DNA from: Vanrija pseudolonga
Lineage: Eukaryota > Basidiomycota > Tremellomycetes > Trichosporonales > Trichosporonaceae
Reading direction: 5' to 3'
DNA length: 64,000 nt
Assembly (NCBI RefSeq): GCF_020906515.1
Contig: NC_085854.1
Span: 1,488,001 to 1,552,000, forward strand
Shown here one piece after another: positions 11,207 through 20,882 of this stretch. Position 1 is the stretch's first letter, and the number at the start of each line of letters is the position of its first letter. Position numbers and translations under genes: made by a program. The notes beneath the pieces were generated by a model, which worked only from the letters and a program-made list of their open reading frames with translations, ran no database searches and was not told the DNA's origin.

Positions 11207-11817
11207 AGTGCTACGATGTAGGCTAACGGTGGCGACAAACGCGCAGAGATGAAGGTGGAGGGCTCGGGGAGAAGGTGGTGGTGTGGAGGCTCGTGTGCCT
11301 GGTCGCTTTTGCGCTCGTGCCGAGGTCTGCCGAGCGTGATACGGGTATGGGTAGGTGTCGCCTCTAGATTCTTGCACGGCTTGTGCAGTGCTATCGGTGA
11401 CGGTGACGGATTCGTTGTTGTAGAGAACAAGTGGGTGTTGATGAAAGAAGTCGTCTGAGCGACCTGGTGTGTTAATCTTGGCAACACTCGACGGCCAAGC
11501 AGGCTGCTTTTGGCGGTAATTAGAAAATGCACTAAATCTATTAGGATATGGCGACTATTTGGGGTATTAGAAAAAGTTGGTCACGTGACCATCAGGTAGT
11601 GTGGCACTTCTCGTTCGAGCGGAGAGGCAAAACATCAGTTGCACTGCTGAAGACATCCGCATGCACGTCGGCCAATGAACCACCCTCGCCTCCTTGCAGC
11701 TAATAAAACAAAAGAAATGTCATCTCCAGGACGAGCTAAGGGCACGGCCCAGACGAACTATAGAACGAAGACATGTGTGTGCAGGCACGATCTAGTGCGC
11801 AGATGAAACGAAATGAA
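11207..11817. other. Intergenic region
   Basis: This is the promoter and leader of TFIIS plus the 3' flank of the DUF1996 gene. The stretch 11490-11720 is noticeably more AT-rich than its surroundings. No gene is supported. Confidence 0.5.
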
Positions 11818-14414
11818 TTAGACACGGTGGCGCGAGCGGCGAACAGGGTTCGCGACGGGCGCGCCGTTCCTCTTGGCCTTGTTCTTGGGCCGGCACTTCT
11901 TGGGCTTGCTACCCTGCGAGGTCGGGGTGGCAGGGTTGAAGTGCGGCGCTCCAACGGGCACGCCACTGGCCGAAGCCGTGGCAGAGGACGAAGCGAGCGA
12001 GGGGGAGGCAGCAACAGGGGCACCAGTGGGGGCACCAGCGCCGGGGGTGGATGCCGAAGACGAGCTGGTGCCCGCACCACCGGCAGCTCCAGCGCCATAA
12101 GAGTCTGGAGTAGCCGTCGTGGGGTCAGCCTTGGCGATAGTGGCCTGAGCACTGGAGACGGACGATCCGCTGGCAGAAGCCGAGGGCTCAGAGTACGAGC
12201 CGTTCAAGCTAGGGCCGGCGGCGAGAGCCTTCACAGCAGGGTCACTGGGGAGGGCAGCGAGGTTTCCAGCAACGACGCCCGAGTGAGAAGCGGAGGCAGA
12301 GCTCGAAGTGACGGATGATCCCGAGGCCACAGGCGAGCCAGAGGCAACAGGGGTGCCTGATCCCGACGAAACCGACGAAGTCGTGGGAGTGGGAGTTGAC
12401 GCATTGCCGCTTGGGTTGGGACCAATGGGGCCGGGGGCAGAACCACTGCCAGTGTTGGAGACGAGGCCAGTCGAGTTGTCGGGGCTGTCCCACCACCAGC
12501 GGCCGGTAGTCGAGAGTTGCTTGTTGCCGTCGCGCCAGAGGGGCCAGCCGGGTTCGTTACCGTCAGGGCCACCGGGGTAGGCACCGAGACCGACAGCCAT
12601 GTTGTAGTTCCACGGCGGCGGGTTGTTGGGAGTCGCCGTAACGATGGGGGCGGGGCCATTGATGTAACCCGTCTTGGGAACGCCGTTGCCATTCTTGTTG
12701 ACGGAACCACAGACGGGCATGACCTTGCTGGCGGGAAGAGCTCCGGGGCGAGGGTTCTGGCCGTTGTTCCAGTTGTTCATGTTGGTCTGGTAGAGCGGGC
12801 AGATGCAGGGAGGCTCAACGCCGATGAAGGGGGTCGTGTCGCTCATGCCAAAGACGCTGTCATGCTTGTTGGGCGCCTGCGAGGCCTTGAGGTTGTTGGC
12901 GACGTCGGCAGCACTGCCGACGAGCACGGTACCGGGGTTGCCGATGGCCGGGTCCTGGCCCCAGGGACCAATCTTGCCGTTCAGACCAACCGTCGGCGGG
13001 TACTGCTTGAGCCCGTCGAGGGTCATGGTGGCACCAGCGGGGAGGTTGACAGCAAGCGGGATGATGGTCTCGATGTGGGTGTCGTCAGTCCAGTAGACGT
13101 TGGGCGCGGACCATCCCGGGTCCTCAGTGTACCAGGGGCAGTCTGTTGGCTTCTTGTCACCCCCGTTCAGAGGCCAGCGGGGGTTGCAGCCGGGAAGGTT
13201 GTCGAGAGGGCGGTAGAAGCCAACTTCCTCGTCAGGGATCATACCCTGGTGGCGACAGGCGAAGGCGGCCGTCTTGTTGTTGAGCGGACTGTTGAGGGGA
13301 GCGCAAGTGGAGAAGTCTGTGCCTGGGCCGTTGGTGTTGCCACACTGGGCGATGGTCTGCGACAGGAGCTCCATGTCCCAGCCCGAAACAAAGTCACCGT
13401 GGAAAGTGTTGCCAGTCTCGTCACCGTTGGAAAGAATGAGGTTGACCTCGTTGGGGCGCCAGCGCTTGAGCTGGTTGTCGTTGAGCTTGGAAAGGGTCTG
13501 AAGCATGATCTGGGGGTACTTGATCGGGTGGGACGGAGGGCAGAAGGAGCCGGCCCAGTTGTTGAGATACGTGCGGCCGCCACCGGCGAAGACGGGCCAC
13601 GTGAGATGCGAAAAGTGGTCCCACGAGTCGAGCGACTGGTTGGCCCAGCCGCACGAGGGGAAGTTGATGCTCGAGGTCATCTCGCGGCAGCCATTGGGGA
13701 AGGTGGTGCCGTTGGGCAGCCACGCGCCCGTGCCCTGCTCGCCGCAGCCGAGCGAGATACCAACATTCCTAAACTCGGACGTGTTCCTCTCCATCGCAAC
13801 GCCGCTGACAATGCGCATACCCTGAGGGAACGGCTGCGTGTTGTATCCGGGCATGTGGTAGTAGATGCGGCTCATGGTGGTAGTAGCCTCAAACTTGCCG
13901 TTCTCGTTGATAAAGTAGATGGTGCTGGGGGTCTGAGTACGTGCAGCACCAGGTGTTGGAGTCCAAACTCACGGAGTCCAGTAGTTGGAGCGGTCGCCCG
14001 CGACAATGGTCGACGAGCATGCGCTCTGCTGCTGCTCGTCGGGAGTGTTGAGGACGCCTGTGTGTCTTGTTAGATTGTCTGTGCGCGTCGTGTGTGCCTG
14101 GTTGGCTTGGGCGGCACCGCCACGGGCGACTCACTCCTAAAGTTGGACGCCCCGACAATGTTGTGGACATGGCCACCGACCTTGCCCGGGTCGACGATTG
14201 GGTCCACGCGCGCAACAACAGTCGTGCCGACCCACGAGAGGATGAAGTGGTCGCTCGGGGTGCCTGGCCAGCCGTCGTTCGTGTTGTACGGCGGGTCGAG
14301 GGTGGGCGAAGTGACGCCGAAGATGTCGGGTCCGGCTGGGTAACCGGGGGGCGTGAAGGCGGCGGCGGCAGTCGACGCGCCGGCCAGAGCCGCGAGAAGC
14401 GCGACGGCGACCAT
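11818..14414 (-). CDS. Secreted DUF1996-domain protein
   Basis: The ATG is at 14414-14412. The N-terminus MVAVALLAALAGASTAAAAF is a signal peptide. The DUF1996 domain follows: DPGKVGGHVHNIVGASNF, RSNYWTP, IYYHMPGYNTQPFPQG, INFPSCGW and SHLTWPVFAGG. The domain is rich in Cys, Trp and His, typical of fungal extracellular members, some of which occur in copper-responsive secretomes; no activity is established. Introns interrupt the first 120 codons; the last exon (up to 13917) is very long. After about residue 570 comes a Ser/Thr/Ala/Pro-rich tail likely to be O-glycosylated. It ends in a strongly basic segment, KPKKCRPKNKAKR, and RRSRHRV at the stop. I see no GPI signal; the basic tail may bind acidic capsule or wall polymers (inference). 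Confidence 0.85.
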
Positions 14415-15124
14415 TGTGCGTGTCGTGGGGAAAAGTACCAGGGGGAGGAGGGAGGGAGGGGGCAGAGGGGTACGACTAGAAAGACGTGTTTGTGCCGTCG
14501 TTCGCCTGCGAACCAGAGGGCCTATGTAAAAGGAGGGTGGGGTGGTGGTTTGTGACCAGAGACGGAGAGAGAGGGAGAGAGAGAAAGGAGTGAAGGATGG
14601 GAGCAGACACACAATGTCGTTTCCCCCTTAAGACGGTGCACAACCAAGAAAAGAAGCAACAACGAGGGTGAGGACAAAACACTGCAGCAGGAAGCGACGA
14701 CAAGAGAGAAGGATGGGCACGCCGCCGTCGCCGCCGCCTGCGCCGCCGTTGACGCGCGTGAGTGGTGCGGGCCAAAGGAGGGAGGTGCAGTGAAGCAGCA
14801 CCCAGGGGTAGTGCCGTCAAGGATGCACGTACGCGGGCGGTCACCCTGCAACCTGCAGCCTGCACCCAGGTCGTGTGTGTGGGCGTGTGTGCGGCGCGTG
14901 AGGGCGGGCGCAGGTGCAGTGTTTCGGCTGTACGCTTGCTTCTGCGCCCTGCCTGCCTACTAGCCCACTCTACCCCTGTATCTGTGATCAGCACGCGCCG
15001 AGGCGCCGAGGCTAGCCTGGACGGGATCCCTCAAATAGTAACGTACAAGGGGTGAGCCAACTGCGAGTTTCCAGGCGCCTGGGACTGGGCGGGGCCGGAG
15101 GAGGGGCAAAGCACCGGAGGATTT

Positions 15125-15138
15125 GGGGGGGGGGGGGG
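15125..15138 (+). repeat. Run of 14 G
   Basis: An uninterrupted homopolymer of 14 guanines on the plus strand, between the DUF1996 and CKS1 leaders. It may be length-variable and error-prone in assemblies. Confidence 0.9.
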
Positions 15139-15620
15139 TGCACTTCACGTAGCAGTGGTGAGCAGCAGCAGCAGCAGCTCTGGCCCAGCCTGTGCTGCTT
15201 TGCTTGCAAGCTGCAAGAGGTCTACCAGGGTTGCTTGTGTGTGATCGCGGCCCGTCGTCGTTTCTGGGTATGCGCAGCCCGCCATCCGACGCCTTGGACG
15301 GGACGATTACAGCAGGTATCCATGGCGCCCAGATTGGGGGCGTTGGCGCGTTGGCATCCCGGAGTAAAGGGCGCAAAGGGTGCAACTCGCGGAAAATAGC
15401 CCTAGCGCGTTGCATTTACTCTGCTGGCGGCGGCCTCGACGCGGTCTGCCACCCACCACGCCAACGTGCCTGGGGAGGGGGGAGGGGGAGGTGCCGGGTC
15501 ACTTTCTTGCGCAGGGGGCCGCGTTTCAGGTTGCTCGCTCGACAACGGCGACCAACACACGGCCGACCACCGAGCATGCTACCTTGGATACTTTTGAAAA
15601 GGCACGACGAGGAGTGACAG

Positions 15621-15929
15621 TCAGTCACCACAACACTGGCGATGGCAGTAATCGTTGTTGTTGTTGACGACGGGGCCGCCGCAGACAGTGGCAACATCGT
15701 GGTCGCCCACGCCGAGCTCCTCGCCCACCACTCCCACACCACCGCACACGTTTGACTCCACCTCGGTCCGCTCCATGCACGTGCCGAGGCCGACGCTGAA
15801 GCGACCGCCGATGACCTGGCCTGGCCCAGGATGCAGCACCACTAGCCAAACTCCAAACCTCTCGTCACTCACCCTCGCTGCGTAACTCAAACTGCTGCCT
15901 TGTTGACGTTGACGACAGGATGAGGGCAT
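15621..15929 (-). other. Possible small coding exon, unrecognised
   Basis: A 102-codon open frame with an ATG at 15929-15927 has protein-like composition in its second half, for example QVIGGRFSVGLGTCMERTEV, and ends in NNNNDYCHRQCCGD. A plausible GT-AG intron (donor GTGAGT near 15871) would instead join an upstream frame, read as THTKVVALKPSHALILSS, to the same C-terminus. I do not recognise a family and the start is unclear. It may be noncoding. Confidence 0.2.
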
Positions 15930-16812
15930 GTGATGGTTTGAGGGCCACTACTTTGGTGTGAGTGCCGATGAGGTCGTCCCAACGCCGACTATGCCCTGTT
16001 TCTTCCTTTTCTCTTGTTCCATTTACGGCCACGGCGTACGACGACAGTGACAACGCGACAATGCGACAACGACAACAACGAGGCCCAAGGGCTATCGCGC
16101 TATCGGTTGTCTCCGTCAGATCATGCTGCCGTTCCAACAAGCAGCCCTGCCTGCTTACGCAACATCCTGTCAGCCAATCTCTGCCACCCACCCACCCACC
16201 CACCCAACATGCACCATTTGCCGCCGCAAGCCGAAACGATTACCCCGTTTCCTAATGTATCTTTCATCCCAACAGCCGTATTAGCGGGAGCAACTCTACC
16301 CCACACAATTTCCCCGCATTTGGCAAGGGGGCGAGCCGAGTGGCTTGAACACAAACACTGGGTGCACCGTGCGGCAGCCGCAAACACCACCGACGACCAC
16401 ACACACACGACCCATCCTCTCCTCATCTCCCTCAACGTTACAATCTACAACAAACGCAAACCACACATCGCATATCACTTAGCCCCCCTCTACCCCTCCC
16501 CCTCCTCCGTCTCCTCCCTGGCTTTGTCGTCTCCCCCATCTCCTCCTCCCGCTTGCATCTGTCGAAAACTCAGCCCCGCATTCCTCACAAACAACAGGCA
16601 CCTGGTAAGTGAGTCGACATGACCAAGGCCCATGGCAGCTGGTGACTGCTTGCCCATCCTTCCTCTCTCTCCAGCTCCTTCTCCGGCGCCTGGGCTAACG
16701 TTGTCAGCCTCACCGCATTACCCATACCCATACCCACAGACAATAGGACACTGGCCCCGGCCCAACAAAACAAACAAACAAAACACATCACCCCCTACAC
16801 ACCTACATCACC

Positions 16813-17467
16813 ATGTCCAAGCCCGCAAAGTCGTACAACCCCGACGAGAAGCGCCGTGCCATCGAGCAGTACCACGAGAAGATCAACTACAGCAACCGTT
16901 ACTCTGGTGAGTGGTGGACGAGGACGAGGCGCCGGCAGCGGCGCCGCCGCGAGGCGCCCCGTGCAGGAGAACAAAGGCTGACTTTACAGATGACGAGTGG
17001 GAGTACCGGTGCGTCTCGACAACAACAACCCTCTGAACCCCCCCGTGCTAACGCCGCGTCTCCCTCGCAGTCATGTCATTGTGAGTTGCGACGTGTGCTC
17101 AGCCACACACCGCGCACGCCCACTTGTCTCATGGCTGACACCTCTCGTCAGCTGCCAAAGCCCCTGGCCAAGTTTGTCCCGCCCGGCATTCTCGCCGAGG
17201 AGGTCTGGCGCGGACTCGGCATCCGCCAGTCACCCGGCTGGGAGATGTACATGCGCCACGAGCCTGTGAGTCTTGCTTGTTGTTGTTATGTTATGCTTGG
17301 GCATTGTTGACACTCTCAGGAACCGGTAACTTTACTTTGCCCCTTGCCCAGCTAACAAGTTTCAGCACGTCCTCCTCTTCAGGCGGCCAAGGAACTACGA
17401 CCAGCTCCACCCCCCACTTGGCGGCTCGGCCGCTGCCGCTCGCCTCGTCAATGGCGGCGCAAAGTAG
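16813..17467 (+). CDS. CKS1: Cyclin-dependent kinase regulatory subunit (Cks1/Suc1)
   Basis: Cks proteins bind Cdk1 and a phospho-threonine on its substrates and promote multisite phosphorylation. Six exons (16813-16906, 16990-17008, 17071-17080, 17152-17265, 17320-17325, 17366-17467) give 114 residues. The product contains every family landmark: YSNRYSDDEWEYRHVILPK, EEVWRGLGIRQSPGWEMYM, then HEPEPHVLLFRRP. Exon 3 is 10 nt (TCATGTCATT) and exon 5 only 6 nt (GAACCG). Exon 5 encodes the Glu-Pro of the hinge motif H-x-P-E-P-H, which controls the monomer versus strand-swapped-dimer choice in Suc1/Cks1. The C-terminus ends in an Ala/Gly-rich stretch. The neighbour U2AF gene converges on it. Confidence 0.95.
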
Positions 17468-17926
17468 AACCTCGCTTTCGAGGTAGACCCCCACGCCGTG
17501 CCCAGTGCACACGCTTGGATAAGAGAAGAGAGAGAGAGAGAGAGAGGGACAGAGAGGGTAGGAGGAGTCGCCGAGCCGTCGTCGTCGTCGTCAAGTGTCA
17601 GCAAGAAGTAGCATTGCAATTCCCGGACCACCTATCGTTAATCCGCTAATTCTTAATATTGCATAAATACCTGGAGAACACTGCATGGGTACCCTTGAGC
17701 ACTTGTAGGTACCCCGCACACGGGGCCCGTCACAACAATGCATAGCATTTGGCTGCAGCAGCAAAGATAACATTGCCGGAGTAAAGTTTGCAGAACACTC
17801 TGTAACGGCGTCGGGGCTAGCCTGATGCCACCTGTCACGGTGGCTGGCCTTTCGGCAGAACATTTTGGTCTGCATGAGCATGTATGTCACGACTCGTCAC
17901 GCCAGCACCCTCTTGTGTACACTACG
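17468..17926. other. Convergent intergenic region with a GA repeat
   Basis: This is the shared 3' flank of CKS1 and the U2AF gene. It contains a (GA) tract at about 17523-17548, likely in the CKS1 3' UTR, and a short (CGT) run near 17577. No gene is seen. Confidence 0.5.
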
Positions 17927-19904
17927 CTAACCCAAGATGTCGTTCAAGGCATCGGCCGCAGTCTTGTCAAGGTCCTCCTCTGGAGGCGGCGGGGGCGGGG
18001 GAGGGGGAGCGCCGCCCTCGTCTTCTGGTGCGGGAGGCGGGCTGGGAGGAGGTGGTGGCGCGGGGCCGAGGAACTCCTCCTCGCTGACGCTGGCCACGAG
18101 GATGGTGCGGCCGCCAAACTGACGGCCACCGAGCGCCTTCATTGCCTTTTCGGCGGAAGGAATGTCGGCGTACATGACATACACGCGGCCCACACCATTC
18201 TCCTCGTCGAGCTTGCGGTTCTTCTCGGCCGTCTGGGCAGCGCTGTCGGACGGCTCCCACTTGGTGCTCTTGGGAACGGGGCGGGGAATACGCACACCCT
18301 TGACCTCGCCATACTTGGAGCACTCGTCGCGAATGTCCTCAAGAATCTCTCCATACTCCTGGTCGTCGTACAGCTCGTCCGCAGTAACCATGTTGAGCAT
18401 GAGCATGACCTGAGAGAGAGGAGCGTCGGCGTCGGCATTCTCAAGAATGTTGGACTGGGCGAGGAACGCGGCGGTTCCAGGAACGTTGGGCAGCGCGGCG
18501 CTAGCGCGACCCGTCGTAGCTGCACGCTGAACAACGAGGGCGCGGTCACCAAGCTGGAAGCCGTGAAGACCCTGGATTGCCATGTCGGTGACAGTCGGGT
18601 CGAGGTACTCGACGAAAGCAAAGCCCTTGGACACGGAGCCGTTACCTTCCTTGACAAGGTTGAAGGTACGGAGCTCGCCGAACGACTTGAGAAGCTCCAT
18701 GACCTGCTCGCTCGTGAGGTTGGTAGGCAATCCGCCGACAAAGAGCTTGTTGTTGGAGTCGCCGCCCACGCCCATGAACCCAAGGCTGGGGTCAATGCCG
18801 ACGTAGTCCTTGGGCCTCTTGACCCGGAGCGCCACGTCGCCGAGCATGGTACCGTCAAACTGCATGGCGGCCGAAGCCTCCTCTCCCGTGCGGAACTCGA
18901 TGAACGCGTACTGCTTCTCCGTGTTGACCTGGACGGTTTGCACGGGGTCTCCCGGCTCTTCAGCGCCAATCTTGTTCTCGAGCATGAGGTTGTTGAAGTG
19001 GGTCTTGAGCTGGTCCTCAGTCATCGTCTCGGTGATACCACCGATGTACAACCGCTTGCTCTGTCGCAGGGGGTTGAGCATGCCAGCCGCAAACGACGAG
19101 GGCAGGCCGAGGTGTAAGGGCGGGGGGACACGTCCGGGGCCGTAGGTGAACATGCCTACGCAGTCAGTATTGCCCATGGCACTCCAAACCCACCAGTCAT
19201 CTTGGCTTCCAAAGCGCTGATACCCTCAAACTGGGGAGGGGCAATGTCCCAGAGCGAGGTCTCGACGTGACGAGCCTCGAGAGGAAGAGTGCCCGGGGGT
19301 GTAGGGGAACGGCGGGGCGAGTCGCGCCGGCGTCCGCGGCCACCACCGCCGCCGCCGCCTCTTCCTCCATAGTCGTCTCCACCATGGCGCCAGTCGCCAC
19401 GGTCGTCGTGCCTCCTGCGAGGGGGGGAGCTGCCGCGCATCGGCGCAGCGTACGGGTCTGACCGGTCGCCGCCACGATCGTAGCGGTCCTCACCGCGATC
19501 CCGTCTGCGGTCGCGGTCGTACCTGTCGCCGCGGTCGTAGCGGTCCCTGTCGTCGCGGCGGTAGTCGCGGTCACGGTCGCGGTCTCGCTCGCGATCACGG
19601 TCTCGTCCATAGTCGCGGTCCCGGTCGCGGCGGTCGCGATCATCGCGATGGCTGTGCCTGTCTTCGCGGTCATCACGGTGGCGCCGTTCCCTGTCACGGT
19701 CGTCGCGGTGGCTGCGGTAGCGGTCTGGGCAAAAGCGAGTTAGCAAAGGTGCCTTGGTCGTTTGTTCGCAATAATAAACCCACCGTCATCGCCTCCACGC
19801 GACTCTGTGTATGACGCCGTGGCTGCGTCAAGAGCGTCTGCGGGGAGGGTGGTCAGCTGTGCTCTACGAAGCTGTGCCGCAAGCTACTCACCGTAACCGT
19901 CCAT
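17927..19904 (-). CDS. Splicing factor U2AF large subunit (U2AF65/Prp2)
   Basis: U2AF recognises the polypyrimidine tract and recruits the U2 snRNP. The first exons (ATG 19904-19902; donor after 19892) encode MDGYDALDAATASYTESRGG. Then comes an N-terminal arm of about 110 residues dominated by Arg-Asp (RDRDRD-type) rather than Arg-Ser repeats, and a Gly/Arg patch. A short segment containing LPLEARHVETSLWDI, with its tryptophan, is where the U2AF35-binding region would lie (inference). Three RRMs follow: KRLYIGGITETMTEDQLK with KQYAFIEFRT; KLFVGGLPTNLTSEQVM with KGFAFVEYLD; and a C-terminal UHM with MLMLNMVTADELYDD and the R-x-F motif in GGRQFGGRTILVASV. Human U2AF65 ends at the UHM. Here a proline-rich extension of about 45 residues follows, ending in AADALNDILG. 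Confidence 0.92.
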
Positions 19905-20882
19905 TGTTGGATTTGTTTGACTGGACGATTGTTTGCTTGCGACTTTTGGAAGTGGAGGGAAGGTGACTTGGGGAGGGGGAGTGGGTCGTAGTCGGAGTGG
20001 TGGGAGGTGGTGGCACTGTGAAGTGTGCAGCATTTTGCACGCCTATGGTGGCACGCCTAACACCACACATTGTCGGGCATTTGCGGTAATAAAGCCCCGC
20101 CTATTGGTTCTGCGCGCCTTTTTGATTTGACCCTGAACAGGGCTGTTGGCGGATTGTCAGTCGCGTCCAGGCCTTGCGTCCTTGGCTGCATTGTCGCGTC
20201 GAGCGGCGACGGCGGCAGCAGCGGGAACTGCTGGCGCGCTGGCGCGCTGGCATGGCTGGCTGGCTGCCCGGCGTCCGTGTTGCCGCTCAATCTATGCAAG
20301 TGGAAATGACGCACAAGGTTTGGGATGGGGCATGTGTCGTCGATGCATGTCGGCTACATTCGTTTGTTCGTTGTGCATTCGCCATGCTGCTGTTGCCTCA
20401 CAGACCATAGGGGGGTGCACAACCACGGCGACGCGCTCACACGGACCGACAACCCTCACCATCTCAACTGTCTCCTTTGCAACAAGAATCATTGTCAGCA
20501 ACAAGCTCTGGCTCGCTTGTCCCTTCCTCGCACGCTTGCCGCCGCCATTATTTCCCTAGCCTCCTGGCTCGTGGCTCGTGGTGTGTGCGTGTGTTGAGCC
20601 CGCCGTTACACCTTTAAACAGGGTATTCCACTCCTCACAAACCCGACCACTCCATCCCGTCCTTGCCGCCGTTGCCGCCGCCGTCGGTCCTCCTCCTCAT
20701 ACACGACAGAACCGACTCTGGCAGGACCTCTGCTTGGCATAAGCAAATCAAAAAGGAAGACTTGGACATTGACCCCTTCAAGTCTCCTCCTCCTCACCCC
20801 CCCTTCCCTCTCCCCTCCTCACTTATAAATCTCCATCACACCAAGCCACTGGCGTCGCTACATCGCACCCCCACCCTTCAGC
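19905..20882. other. Divergent intergenic region
   Basis: This region contains the U2AF promoter on the left and the promoter of the unknown gene at 20883 on the right. No coding region is supported. The right end (20770-20880) is C/T-rich and contains a TATAAA. Confidence 0.5.
20824..20829 (+). promoter_or_regulatory. TATA-like element
   Basis: TATAAA lies 54 bp before the ATG of the gene at 20883, just after a long C/T-rich block. If functional, it implies a very short 5' UTR. Confidence 0.4.

Larger units (their letters stand above)
14415..16812. other. Divergent intergenic region of DUF1996 and CKS1
   Basis: This 2.4-kb region lies between two divergently transcribed genes. The left end carries pyrimidine-rich (minus strand) leader sequence for DUF1996, and the right end, from about 16440, carries C/T-rich leader for CKS1. 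Between them there is only one weak coding candidate (15621-15929, minus). Confidence 0.45.
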
